Assembly (NCBI RefSeq): GCF_017353515.1 | Contig: NZ_JAFMPY010000035.1 | Span: forward strand, 1 to 40,092 | Direction: 5' to 3' | DNA length: 40,092 bases | Source of the DNA: Jiella sonneratiae | Lineage (GTDB): Bacteria > Pseudomonadota > Alphaproteobacteria > Rhizobiales > Rhizobiaceae | In this document: positions 1 through 7,705 of the stretch, piece after piece | How the letters are laid out: the number at the start of each line of letters is the position of its first letter | How positions within the stretch are numbered: position 1 is the first letter of the stretch | Notes under the pieces: model-generated | The model's database searches: none | Seen by the model: the letters and a program-made list of their open reading frames with translations, nothing else | What the model was told of the DNA's origin: nothing | Made by a program: the position numbers and the translations under genes

Positions 1-588
1 AAGGGAACCGGGCTCGGCCTGTCGATGGTCCACGGCTTCGCGGCGCAGTCGGGCGGGCGCTTCGCGCTCGAGAGCCAGCCCGGCGCCGGCACCACCGCCG
101 AGATCTGGCTGCCGGTCGCCGCCGCTGCGCGCGAGCTGAGGGCGCCGCAGACGCCGGCGCCGCGACAGCCGGTCTCGAGCCCGGCCCTGACGATCCTCGC
201 GGTCGACGACGACGCCCTGGTGCTGATGGGCACGACGGCGATCCTCGAAGACCTCGGCCATCGGGTTCTGGAAGCCTCGTCCGGGACGAAGGCCCTCGAG
301 ATACTGGAGGACGAGCGGGTCGATGTGGTCGTCACCGACCAGGCGATGCCCAACATGACCGGGCTTCAGCTGATCGCCCGGATCCGCGAGCGGCATCCCG
401 CGATGCCGGTCATCCTGGCCAGCGGCTATGCCGACCTTCCGGCGAGCGCCGAGCGGGACGTCCAGCGGCTGTCGAAGCCGTTCTCCGAACGCCAGCTCGC
501 GGAGGCGATCGCCGCGTCGCTGGCGACGGCCAAGGCCAGCAACGTGACGTTCCTCAGCAAGGAAAGAATGCGCCGCGACACTGTCTGA
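1..588 (+). CDS. Hybrid sensor histidine kinase, C-terminal part (HATPase end + receiver)
   Basis: The 5' end lies outside the window; 195 residues are visible. The first codons read KGTGLGLSMV, the G2 box of a histidine-kinase ATPase domain. That domain ends near residue 38, followed by a Pro/Ala linker and a receiver domain (about 61-175) with the acidic pocket AVDDD, a phospho-acceptor Asp in VVVTDQAMP (fragment residue 113) and the conserved Lys in LSKPF. This order is typical of PAS-type hybrid kinases in which the receiver is fused to the kinase end. The sensor part cannot be seen, so its signal is unknown. It converges on the aminotransferase gene, with 52 bases between the two stops. 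The family call is secure; any link to the neighbouring catabolic genes is a guess. Confidence 0.9.
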   Translation, partial: KGTGLGLSMVHGFAAQSGGRFALESQPGAGTTAEIWLPVAAAARELRAPQTPAPRQPVSSPALTILAVDDDALVLMGTTAILEDLGHRVLEASSGTKALEILEDERVDVVVTDQAMPNMTGLQLIARIRERHPAMPVILASGYADLPASAERDVQRLSKPFSERQLAEAIAASLATAKASNVTFLSKERMRRDTV

Positions 589-594
589 GGATCG

Positions 595-619
595 GGCGGC
601 GGAACGTTGCCGCCGTTCC
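595..619. terminator. Possible bidirectional terminator hairpin
   Basis: Two overlapping, mutually exclusive stems lie between convergent stops: GGCGGC (595-600) with GCCGCC (609-614), and GGAACG (601-606) with CGTTCC (614-619). There is no T-run on either side, so Rho-independent activity is uncertain. The position between convergent genes is the main support. Confidence 0.3.
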
Positions 620-640
620 CTGTCGCTGCGAGGGCGTCGG

Positions 641-2008
641 CTACAGCTCCGCCGCGACGTCGTCGAGCGCGTGCCTCAGGCGCGCGAACATCTCCCTGGT
701 CTCGGCCTCGGTGATGATCTGCGGCGGCGAGAGCGCGATGCGGTTGCCGATCAGCCGGGTGATGAGGCCGTGTCCGCGCGTCGCCGCGTCGAGCCGCGGC
801 ATCACGTTGAGGCGCGGATCGTGCAGCGCCTTGCTGGCCTTGTCGGCGACGATCTCGACCGCGCCGATCAGGCCGACGCCGCCGGACGCGCCGACGAGGG
901 GATGGTCTTCCAGCTCGGCGAACCCCTGCAGGAACGTCGGCTCGATCGCCTTCACATGCCCGACGAGATCCATTTCCTCGTAGATCGTCAGGACTTCCGA
1001 GGCGACCGCGCAGGCGACGGGATGCCCCGAATAGGTATAGCCGTGGGTGAAGCTTCCGAAGCGGTCGCTCTGTTCCAGCATCGCCTCGAACACCCGGTCG
1101 GCGATGATCACCGCCGAGATCGGGATGACGGCCGCCGACAGCGCCTTGGCCGAGCAGATGAGATCCGGGCGGATGCCGTAGGTCTGGCTGCCCCACATCT
1201 CGCCGGTGCGCCCGAAGCCGCAGATCACCTCGTCGGCGACGAACAGGATGCCGTATCTGTCGAGAACCGCCTGGACCTTCTGGAAATAGCCGGCCGGCGG
1301 CGTGATGACGCCGCCCGAACCCATCACCGGCTCCGCCCAGAAGGCCGCGACCGTCTCCGGCCCCTCCTTCAGGATCAGGGCTTCGATCTCCTCGGCGAGA
1401 CGGGTCGAGAACGCCTCCTCGCTTTCGCCGGGCTCGGCGAGGCGGTAGTGATAGGGCTGCGTGACGTAGAGAAAGCCCTCGAAGGGCAGCCCGAAGCCCT
1501 GGTGGAAATTGTCCTTGGCCGTCAGGCAGGAGGTCAGCGTTCCGGTGCCGTGATAGGCCTGGCGCCGGGAGATGATCTTGCGCCGCTGCGGCTCGCCCCT
1601 GGCATGCCAGTAATACCAGACCAGCTTGATCGCCGTGTCGTTCGCTTCGGTGCCGGAGGACTGCAGCAGCACCTTGTCCATGCCTTCCGGGGCGATCGCG
1701 GCGAGCTTGGCCGAAAGCACCCCGGCGGCCGGCGTGCCCGAGCCGCGGAAGTTATGGTAGTAGCCGATCTCGGTGATGGCCTTCCGCGCCACCTCGGCGA
1801 GACGCTCGCTGCCGAAGCCGAGCGACGCGCACCACAGCGCCGCGGCGCCTTCGATATATTCCTTGCCCTCGTCGTCATAGACGTGGATGCCGCTGCCGCG
1901 CACGAACATCGTCGGCCCGAGGGCGAGATGGGCGCGCAGATTGGTATGCGGGTGCACCTGATGCGCGGCGTCGAGGGACGCAGCGGAATCGCGATTGGAA
2001 ATGTGCAT
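641..2008 (-). CDS. Class III (omega) aminotransferase, PLP-dependent
   Basis: 455 aa, the normal length for omega-amino acid:pyruvate or putrescine/GABA aminotransferases. These move the terminal amino group of an amine or omega-amino acid to pyruvate or 2-oxoglutarate and leave an aldehyde. Visible family marks: the phosphate-binding SSGTEAND (117-124), the cofactor-binding Asp259 in FVADEVICGFGRTG, and the Schiff-base Lys288 in CSAKALSAA. The protein is soluble with no signal peptide, so it is cytoplasmic. It is transcribed away from the aldehyde dehydrogenase gene at 2492, which would oxidise the aldehyde formed. The shared 483-bp region between them carries a repeat and candidate promoters. 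The start ATG at 2008 has only a weak, distant AGGA. Enzyme class is certain; the true amine substrate is not known. Confidence 0.93.
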   Translation of the reverse strand: MHISNRDSAASLDAAHQVHPHTNLRAHLALGPTMFVRGSGIHVYDDEGKEYIEGAAALWCASLGFGSERLAEVARKAITEIGYYHNFRGSGTPAAGVLSAKLAAIAPEGMDKVLLQSSGTEANDTAIKLVWYYWHARGEPQRRKIISRRQAYHGTGTLTSCLTAKDNFHQGFGLPFEGFLYVTQPYHYRLAEPGESEEAFSTRLAEEIEALILKEGPETVAAFWAEPVMGSGGVITPPAGYFQKVQAVLDRYGILFVADEVICGFGRTGEMWGSQTYGIRPDLICSAKALSAAVIPISAVIIADRVFEAMLEQSDRFGSFTHGYTYSGHPVACAVASEVLTIYEEMDLVGHVKAIEPTFLQGFAELEDHPLVGASGGVGLIGAVEIVADKASKALHDPRLNVMPRLDAATRGHGLITRLIGNRIALSPPQIITEAETREMFARLRHALDDVAAEL

Positions 2009-2054
2009 GGGTTGCGGCTCGTCCTGGGGAATGCCGGAAGAAGCGGGGACCGGT

Positions 2055-2072
2055 CATTTCGTAGAATAGAAT
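2055..2072 (-). promoter_or_regulatory. Candidate operator, copy A (ATTCTAnTC motif)
   Basis: On the minus strand this reads ATTCTATTCTACGAAATG, 47-64 bases before the aminotransferase start. It matches 14 of 18 positions of the copy before the aldehyde dehydrogenase (2375-2392) and 11 of 18 of the copy before the ABC operon (5147-5164). A TTGACG hexamer lies upstream on the same strand (2113 to 2108), but no convincing -10 stands at the right distance. Binding by the IclR protein encoded at 15813 is inference. Confidence 0.35.
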
Positions 2073-2190
2073 GCCATTGCTCCCAACAGAATTCATTTCG
2101 TCGCCCTCGTCAAGCGGGAAGACGCCGGCCTCGCCCTGGATGCGCCTGCCGCTTCAGCCGTGGGCACGGTCGGCCGACGGCCCTGGCCAC

Positions 2191-2291
2191 TGATACGAGA
2201 TCCGCTCGATCAGAGCGGGGCTCGTATCAAGCCCGCGCGGCGAATGAGCGTCTTTGTTTCCGGCATCACGACGTGATCTGCCGGAAACCGT
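2191..2291. repeat. 101-bp double-hairpin intergenic repeat, copy 1
   Basis: This element is repeated at 17832-17932 with the same length and 6 mismatches over 101 bases. The first half folds as TGATACGAG...CTCGTATCA (9-bp arms) enclosing CCGCTC...GAGCGG. The second half folds as GTTTCCGGC...GCCGGAAAC (9-bp arms), here enclosing ATCAC gac GTGAT. Several mismatches fall in loops. This copy lies between divergent genes, so it is unlikely to be just a terminator here. It resembles bacterial REP/RIME-type palindromic elements, but I cannot name the family. Confidence 0.85.
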
Positions 2292-2353
2292 CTGAGTTCA
2301 TGCTTGTCCGGGGTTCGTCGCAGCGAAATTCGCGGCCGCGCCGCCGCGGGCGC

Positions 2354-2382
2354 TTGAATTTCGCCGGCGACAGTATTCTAAT
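2354..2382 (+). promoter_or_regulatory. Candidate sigma-70 promoter for aldehyde dehydrogenase gene
   Basis: TTGAAT (2354-2359), a 17-base spacer, then TCTAAT (2377-2382), 4/6 and 5/6 matches to the consensus. It lies in an AT-richer patch about 110 bases before the ATG at 2492. The -10 element sits inside the ATTCTAATC motif, so a protein bound there would block the promoter. Confidence 0.45.
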
Positions 2383-2392
2383 CGTCAAAATG
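2375..2392 (+). promoter_or_regulatory. Candidate operator, copy B (ATTCTAnTC motif)
   Basis: Reads ATTCTAATCGTCAAAATG and overlaps the -10 of the candidate promoter for the aldehyde dehydrogenase gene. It shares ATTCTA, TC at positions 8-9, C at 12 and AAATG at the end with copy A before the aminotransferase. Regulation by the nearby IclR protein is inferred from this sharing only. Confidence 0.35.
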
Positions 2393-2491
2393 GCGTTTCA
2401 TCTGTTGGAACGATAGGGATCCCCGGTCCCTCGCCGGGAGCGCCGGGCGTTCCCGGCTTCAACGCCCGAAGGCCGCTACGAAGGACATCCC

Positions 2492-3973
2492 ATGGGTCTG
2501 GAGACACTCGCGAACTTCATCGACGGCGCGTTCTGCCCGCCCGTCGGCGGCGCCTATTTCGAAACCGACGATCCCTTCACCGCCGAAGCCTGGGGCCTGA
2601 TCCCCCGGTCGGGCGCGGAAGACGTCGACAGGGCCGTCGCCGCCGCGCGCCGGGCCTTCCGGGAGGGGGCATGGCCGGCGATGACGCCCGGCCAGAGGGG
2701 CGCGGCACTGCACCGGATCGCCGAGGCGATCGCCGAGAACGCGGAGGAACTCGCCCGGATCGAGGTCCGCGACAACGGCAAGACCTACAAGGAGATGCTG
2801 GCGCAGGTGAAGCGGATTCCGGACTGGTACCGGTTCTTCGGCGGTCTGGCCGACAAGATCACCGGCGCCGTCCTGCCTTCGGACAAGCCCGGCCACATGA
2901 ACTACCTCACCCGCGAGCCGCTCGGCGTGATCGCGATGGTGACGCCCTGGAACTCGCCGCTGATGCTGCTCGCCTGGAAGCTGGCGCCGGCGCTCGCGGC
3001 CGGCAACACGGCGGTGGTCAAGCCCTCGGAATTCACCTCCGCCTCGGCCCTGCGGTTTGCCGAGCTCGTGGCGGCGACCGGCCTGCCGTCCGGGGTGCTC
3101 AACGTCGTGACCGGCCTCGGCTCCGAGGCAGGGGCGGCCCTCGTCGGGCATCGCGACGTCGCCAAGGTCGCGTTCACCGGCGGCGTCGGCGGCGGGTGCT
3201 CCGTCTATTCCGCCGCCGCGGTGGGCCTCAAGCCCGTCAGCCTCGAACTCGGCGGCAAGTCCCCGAACATCGTCTTCGAGGACGCCGATCTGGAAATGGC
3301 CGCCCGCGGCGTCGTCGCCGGCATTTTCGGGTCGGGCGGCCAGAGCTGCGTCGCCGGCTCGCGCCTCCTCGTGCAGCGCGGCATCCACGACCGGCTGGTC
3401 GCCCGGATCGTCGAACTTACCGGAAAAATCAGGCTCGGCGATCCGATGTCGCCCGACACCGACATCGGCCCGGTCGCCACCCGCCCGCAGTTCGAGCGGA
3501 TCATGACCTGCATCGGCTGGGCCAAGGAGGACGGTGCCGCCGTCGCGACGGGAGGCTCGCAGGTTCCGGATCCGAGCGGCGGACGAGCCCTCTTCGTCGC
3601 GCCGACGATCTTCACCGGCGTCAGAAACGACATGCGGATCGCGCAGGAAGAGGTCTTCGGGCCGGTGCTGTGCGTCATCCCCTTCGACGACGAGGCCGAG
3701 GCGGTGGCGATCGCCAACGATACGAGGTTCGGGCTCGGGGCGGGGCTCTGGACCCGCGACGTCGCGCGGGTCCATCGCGTCGCCGCGCGGCTTGAGGCGG
3801 GGACGGTCTGGGTCAACACCTACAAGATCACCTCGCATCTGTCGCCCTTCGGCGGCTACAAGGCCTCCGGCCTCGGCCGCGAGGGGGGCATGGAGATGAT
3901 CGGGGGCTATCTCCAGACCAAGAGCGTCTGGCTCAACCTGACCGACGAGGTCGCCTACGGTTTTCCGCTCTAG
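2492..3973 (+). CDS. NAD(P)-dependent aldehyde dehydrogenase
   Basis: 493 aa, standard length for the ALDH superfamily, which oxidises an aldehyde to the acid with NAD(P)+. The visible catalytic set is complete: Asn154 in TPWNSP, Lys177 in VVKPSE, general base Glu252 in LELGGKSPN and nucleophile Cys286 in GSGGQSCVAGS. The later EEVFGPV and SPFGGYKASGLGRE blocks are also present. There is no signal peptide. GAAGGA (2480-2485) stands six bases before the ATG. It diverges from the aminotransferase gene and is followed after 124 bases by a hydroxyacid dehydrogenase, so it probably handles the aldehyde released by the aminotransferase or by the DAO-type oxidoreductase of the island. The natural aldehyde is unknown; closest well-known types would be betaine-, aminobutyraldehyde- or succinate-semialdehyde dehydrogenases. 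Confidence 0.94.
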   Translation: MGLETLANFIDGAFCPPVGGAYFETDDPFTAEAWGLIPRSGAEDVDRAVAAARRAFREGAWPAMTPGQRGAALHRIAEAIAENAEELARIEVRDNGKTYKEMLAQVKRIPDWYRFFGGLADKITGAVLPSDKPGHMNYLTREPLGVIAMVTPWNSPLMLLAWKLAPALAAGNTAVVKPSEFTSASALRFAELVAATGLPSGVLNVVTGLGSEAGAALVGHRDVAKVAFTGGVGGGCSVYSAAAVGLKPVSLELGGKSPNIVFEDADLEMAARGVVAGIFGSGGQSCVAGSRLLVQRGIHDRLVARIVELTGKIRLGDPMSPDTDIGPVATRPQFERIMTCIGWAKEDGAAVATGGSQVPDPSGGRALFVAPTIFTGVRNDMRIAQEEVFGPVLCVIPFDDEAEAVAIANDTRFGLGAGLWTRDVARVHRVAARLEAGTVWVNTYKITSHLSPFGGYKASGLGREGGMEMIGGYLQTKSVWLNLTDEVAYGFPL

Positions 3974-4097
3974 TGGATCGAATTTGACGTTCGAGTCCCG
4001 CTCGGGAGAGGCGTCGTCCCGAATGTCACATCACGGATTTGAAGCGTGACCTTTCGATTCCGGCATGGGCCGATCGGTCATCACGGAGCGGAAGAAA

Positions 4098-5093
4098 ATG
4101 CCGGATCCGGACCATGAGGAGCGCGGCAGGATGCCGGATGGGCCGAACCGGCCCGGCCCGGTCATCGTCAACCAGATCGATGCCGCTTTCTCCCGGGTGC
4201 TGGCCGGCCATCGCAGCCGGCCGCGGGTGATCGAGCATTTCGATGCCGAACGGCCGTGGACGCTTCCGGAAAGCGCCGAGATCCTCGTCACCAGAGCCAT
4301 GGGCGCCTGGCGGTCGACGCCGGGCGACTGGACGCCCCCGCCGCGGCTCGCCTGGGTGCAGACCTATTCGGCCGGGGTCGACATCTATCCGCCAGCCCTC
4401 ATGGCCGGCAGGCTCGTCACCTGCGGGCGCGGCCTCACCTCCCCGCAGATCGCCGAATACGTCCTCGCCGCCATCCTGAGGTTCGAGAAGCGGCTGGACG
4501 AGGTCCGCGCCCGCTCTCCCGCCGACTGGATAGATCGGGAGATCGGGGCGATCGAGGGCAAGTGCCTGGGCCTTCTCGGCTACGGCTCGATCGGCCGCGA
4601 GGTCGCGAGGCGGGCCGCCGCCTTCGGCATGGAGATCCGCGTCTGCCGCAACGGCCCCTGGACGTCGGACGACCCCATCGTCCGGCCCTGCGCGAGCCCT
4701 GCGGAACTGGTCGCGCTGGCCGACCATCTCGTCCTCGCGGTCCCTTCGACGCCGGCGACCCGCGGGATGGTCGATGCGGGGCTGCTCGGCCAAGCGAGGC
4801 CGGGCCTTCATCTCGTCAACGTCTCGCGCGGTGCCGTTCTCGACCACGACGCGTTGCTCGCGGCGATCGACGCCGGCCGCATCGCCGGCGCGACGCTCGA
4901 CGTGACGGCGCCCGAGCCGCTGCCCGCCGGTCACCCGCTCTGGACCCGGCCGGGCGTGCTACTCACGCCGCATCTTTCGTTCAAGGGCGGCCGCGAGGCG
5001 GAGCGCTTCGCCGCGAGGGTCACGGCGAATATCGACGCCTATCTCGCCTCGGCGCCGATGCAGGATCTCGTCGATCAGAGACGCGGCTACTGA
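4098..5093 (+). CDS. D-2-hydroxyacid dehydrogenase family, NAD-binding
   Basis: 331 aa from the chosen start. The family reversibly reduces 2-oxo acids to D-2-hydroxy acids with NAD(P)H. Seen: the Rossmann motif GLLGYGSIGRE (158-168), the catalytic Arg244 in NVSRGAV, Glu273 in APEPLPAGHPLW and His292 in LLTPHLSF, the usual Arg-Glu-His triad. An earlier in-frame ATG exists at 4065, but only the one at 4098 has a good ribosome site (GGAG about nine bases upstream), so I start there. The preceding gene is the aldehyde dehydrogenase on the same strand. The 3' side has a GGCGG...CCGCC inverted repeat just before the ABC promoter. The substrate is not predictable; glyoxylate/hydroxypyruvate-type or a pathway-specific keto acid are options. 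Confidence 0.88.
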   Translation: MPDPDHEERGRMPDGPNRPGPVIVNQIDAAFSRVLAGHRSRPRVIEHFDAERPWTLPESAEILVTRAMGAWRSTPGDWTPPPRLAWVQTYSAGVDIYPPALMAGRLVTCGRGLTSPQIAEYVLAAILRFEKRLDEVRARSPADWIDREIGAIEGKCLGLLGYGSIGREVARRAAAFGMEIRVCRNGPWTSDDPIVRPCASPAELVALADHLVLAVPSTPATRGMVDAGLLGQARPGLHLVNVSRGAVLDHDALLAAIDAGRIAGATLDVTAPEPLPAGHPLWTRPGVLLTPHLSFKGGREAERFAARVTANIDAYLASAPMQDLVDQRRGY

Positions 5094-5119
5094 TCGGCGG
5101 ATCGGGCCCCGCCGGCTGC

Positions 5120-5148
5120 TTGACTCACTTTGCGTGAGCGGCTAGCAT
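5120..5148 (+). promoter_or_regulatory. Candidate sigma-70 promoter of the ABC/DAO/molybdoenzyme operon
   Basis: TTGACT (5120-5125), 17 bases, then TAGCAT (5143-5148): 5/6 and 4/6 to the consensus at ideal spacing. It lies about 130 bases before the ATG of the solute-binding protein in an AT-rich patch. The ATTCTACTC motif starts inside the -10. Confidence 0.5.
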
Positions 5149-5164
5149 TCTACTCTGTAGCAAG
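5147..5164 (+). promoter_or_regulatory. Candidate operator, copy C (ATTCTAnTC motif)
   Basis: Reads ATTCTACTCTGTAGCAAG and overlaps the -10 and probable start of transcription of the ABC operon. It shares the ATTCTAnTCT core with copy A. TAGC stands on both sides of the core. Common control of aminotransferase, aldehyde dehydrogenase and transporter by one regulator would explain the three copies. Confidence 0.35.
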
Positions 5165-5279
5165 TCATTCCAATAGATAGAACAACGTGTGTCGACGGCC
5201 AGCGGGCTTCGGGCGGCAGACGAATGCTCGTGACGTCGGGCAGAGCGGCTTCGACGTGCGGCCAACACGGAGAGTGGAA

Positions 5280-6446
5280 ATGGCGCAGGACGACATGAAG
5301 ACCGGGACGGCACTCGTCGGCGAAGCGGCGCGCCGGTTTTCCCGAAGAATTCTCTTGAAGAACGCCGCCGCGCTCGGCGTCGCGGCAGCTTCGGGCCCGC
5401 TCTACGTCAAGCGCGCCTTCGCGAGCTCGGGCGAGCTCAACATCCTCTGCTGGACGGACGAACTGCCCGATCCGGTTCTCAGCGACTTCAAGGCGGCGAC
5501 GGGCATCACCGTCAAGAAGACGCCCTTCTCCTCGAACGAGGAGCAGATCAACAAGATGCAGGCGACGCTCGGCCAGGGCTTCGACCTCTGCATGCCGTCG
5601 TTCAACCGCGCCAAGGACTTCCAGTTTCTCGAGGTGCTGAAGCCCTTCGACGAATCCAGGATCGATGCCTCCGCCTACCTGCCGTCGCTCCTGAAGGCCT
5701 CGTCCGATCTGTGGACCTGGGACGGGCTCTACCATCTGCCGCATGTCTGGGGCACCGAGGCGCTGGCCTGGAACACCGACGCGAACAAGCTGACCTATGC
5801 CGATTCCAGCTACGGGCTCCTGTGGGATCCGAAATATGCCGGCAAGGTGGAGATGCGCACCTATTCCGGCCTGCTCGGGCTGGGTCTTTGGATGGACGCG
5901 ACCGGCAAGCTGTCGACCAATCGCATGCTCGACAGCTACAAGGACGAAGCGACCATGCGGAAGATCTACGACGAGCTGACCGCCTATGCGGTCGCCCACA
6001 AGAGCCAGATCAGGCAGTTCTGGGACAGCACCGACAGCATCCAGGCCGGCTTCCGCGAGAATGGCTGCACGATGGGCCAGACCTGGGACGGTCCGGTCAA
6101 GGCGATGATCAAGAACGGCGAGCCGATGGTGTTCATGGCGCCCAAGGAAGGGGCGCTGACCTGGATGGACGGCTTCGCTCTTTCGACCGCCGCCGAGAAT
6201 CTCGACGAGGTCTATGCCTTCCTCGACTACATCGAAAAGCCCGAGGTGGCCGGCAAGATCGCCGCCTTGTCGAATTACAACGCGGTGATCAAGGGCGCCG
6301 ACGCCTTCGTCCCGGAGGCCGACAAGAAGCTGTTCCGCGCTTCCTATCCCGAAGACTCGCTGGACAAGCTCTGGTGGTATCCGCCGGCTCCCGCCTGGTT
6401 CAACGCCATCCGCAACCAATATGCCGAGAAGTTTCAGGCGGCCTGA
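5280..6446 (+). CDS. ABC transporter periplasmic substrate-binding protein, polyamine (PotD/PotF) type, Tat-exported
   Basis: 388 aa. The N-terminus has a twin-arginine signal: SRRILLK (21-27), a hydrophobic stretch (AAALGVAAASG) and a likely cut after AFA near residue 48. Mature protein begins GELNILCWTD, the typical first beta strand of spermidine/putrescine-type binding proteins, and later WGTEALAWN and the hinge segments of this fold are present. GGAGAG (5269-5274) stands five bases before the ATG; a longer open frame upstream lacks such a site. It is the first gene of the operon, followed by ATPase and two permeases. Tat export suggests folding in the cytoplasm before secretion, which is less usual for polyamine-binding proteins. 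Substrate is probably a cationic or amine-containing compound, by family only. Confidence 0.92.
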   Translation: MAQDDMKTGTALVGEAARRFSRRILLKNAAALGVAAASGPLYVKRAFASSGELNILCWTDELPDPVLSDFKAATGITVKKTPFSSNEEQINKMQATLGQGFDLCMPSFNRAKDFQFLEVLKPFDESRIDASAYLPSLLKASSDLWTWDGLYHLPHVWGTEALAWNTDANKLTYADSSYGLLWDPKYAGKVEMRTYSGLLGLGLWMDATGKLSTNRMLDSYKDEATMRKIYDELTAYAVAHKSQIRQFWDSTDSIQAGFRENGCTMGQTWDGPVKAMIKNGEPMVFMAPKEGALTWMDGFALSTAAENLDEVYAFLDYIEKPEVAGKIAALSNYNAVIKGADAFVPEADKKLFRASYPEDSLDKLWWYPPAPAWFNAIRNQYAEKFQAA

Positions 6447-6447
6447 T

Positions 6448-6462
6448 CGCGGCGAAGCCGCG
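6448..6462 (+). other. Short GC hairpin after solute-binding protein gene
   Basis: CGCGGC gaa GCCGCG, a 6-bp stem with a triloop, starts just after the stop codon and precedes the much stronger hairpin at 6470. Together they form two consecutive stems in the 170-base gap before the ATPase gene. Confidence 0.5.
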
Positions 6463-6469
6463 CGCGACG

Positions 6470-6508
6470 GCCCGGGACCGGGGCGCCGGGGCCGCCCCGG
6501 TCCCGGGC
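6470..6508 (+). terminator. Strong intercistronic hairpin (attenuator or mRNA-stabilising stem)
   Basis: GCCCGGGACCGGGG (6470-6483) pairs perfectly with CCCCGGTCCCGGGC (6495-6508), a 14-bp all-but-continuous G:C stem with an 11-base loop, 24 bases after the binding-protein stop. No T-run follows, so it is more likely to protect the upstream message or cause partial termination than to end the operon. In ABC operons such stems commonly let the binding protein be made in excess of the membrane parts. Confidence 0.65.
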
Positions 6509-6616
6509 GCGGCCTTCGCGCAGGCGGCACCGTGCCTGTCTCGCCTTTTGCCGATCCCGCAAAGCCGGTTTCATTCGCACTGCTGAGGCGGACACCGCCG
6601 AGGGGCTGAAGCTTAG

Positions 6617-7705
6617 ATGGCATTGACGACTGCAGTCGAGTTCGAACGGGTCAGGGTCGACTTCGGCCCCTTCACGGCGGTTCACGAGACCGACCTGGAG
6701 ATCGGCAGCGGAGAATTCTTCTCCTTCCTCGGTCCCTCCGGATGCGGCAAGACCACGCTGCTGCGGGCGATTTCGGGTTTCGTCGAACCCAGCTCGGGCC
6801 GGATCCGCATCGGCGGCGCCGACATGGCCGGCGTCGGACCGAACAAGCGCCCGACGGCGCTGATCTTCCAGAATCTCGCACTGTTTCCGATGATGTCGGT
6901 GGCCGAGAACGTCGGCTACGGCCTGCGCGTCCGCGGCGTGGCGCGGGGGGTGCGGCAGGAGAAGGTCGGGCGGCTGCTCGACCAGGTCGCCCTCAGCCAG
7001 CACGCCGACAAGAAGGTCAGCGAACTATCCGGCGGCCAGCGCCAGCGCGTGGCGATCGCAAGGGCGCTCGCCGTCGAGCCGAAGGTGCTGCTCCTCGACG
7101 AGCCGCTTTCGGCTCTCGACCTGAAGCTGCGCCAGCACATGCGCCGCGAGCTGCGGGAGATCCAGCAGCGCGTCGGCATCACCTTCATCTACATCACCCA
7201 CGATCAGGGCGAGGCGCTGACCATGTCCGACCGGATCGCCGTGATGAATGCCGGCCGGATCGAGCAGGTCGGCGACGGGCGGACGATCTACGCCCATCCG
7301 CAGACGCCCTTCGTCGCCTCCTTCGTCGGCGAGACCAACGCGATCCACGGCCGGGTCGCCTCGGTGTCCGGCGAGCTCGCCACCGTCGACACGCCGCTCG
7401 GCCCGCTCACCGGGCGCAACATACGCCACCTGTCGCCGGGCGCGACGGCGACGCTCTTCGTCCGGCCCGAACTCGTCCGGCTCAGCGCCGCCGAAGGCGA
7501 CTGCAGCATCCACGGAACGCTCAGCGAGATGGCCTTCGAAGGCAGCATGACGCATCTGACGCTGCGCACGCCCACCGACACCCGGATCGCCGCCATGCTG
7601 GTCGCCGCCGATCTCAGCCGGTTGCCGGGCGAGGGCGCGCCGCTGACCGCGTCCTTCACGCCGGCGAGCGCGGTGGTCCTGCCGGAAGCGGCGCAAGCGG
7701 CATGA
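6617..7705 (+). CDS. ABC transporter ATP-binding protein, PotA/PotG type
   Basis: 362 aa. Walker A GPSGCGKT (39-46), Q-loop Gln85 in IFQNLALFP, signature LSGGQRQR (137-144), Walker B VLLLDEPLSALD (157-168) and switch His195 in YITHDQGEA are all intact. The last part (about 290-350) looks like the TOBE regulatory domain found in polyamine and sugar importers. It powers import through the two permeases that follow. Its stop overlaps the ATG of the first permease by four bases (ATGA), which shows translational coupling. An AGGGG lies about eleven bases before the ATG. Confidence 0.95.
   Translation: MALTTAVEFERVRVDFGPFTAVHETDLEIGSGEFFSFLGPSGCGKTTLLRAISGFVEPSSGRIRIGGADMAGVGPNKRPTALIFQNLALFPMMSVAENVGYGLRVRGVARGVRQEKVGRLLDQVALSQHADKKVSELSGGQRQRVAIARALAVEPKVLLLDEPLSALDLKLRQHMRRELREIQQRVGITFIYITHDQGEALTMSDRIAVMNAGRIEQVGDGRTIYAHPQTPFVASFVGETNAIHGRVASVSGELATVDTPLGPLTGRNIRHLSPGATATLFVRPELVRLSAAEGDCSIHGTLSEMAFEGSMTHLTLRTPTDTRIAAMLVAADLSRLPGEGAPLTASFTPASAVVLPEAAQAA

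Noticed and set aside
671-2416. A 581-codon plus-strand frame over the aminotransferase gene
   Set aside because: Antisense to a conserved enzyme, biased Arg/Asp/Gly composition, and it runs on through the 101-bp repeat.
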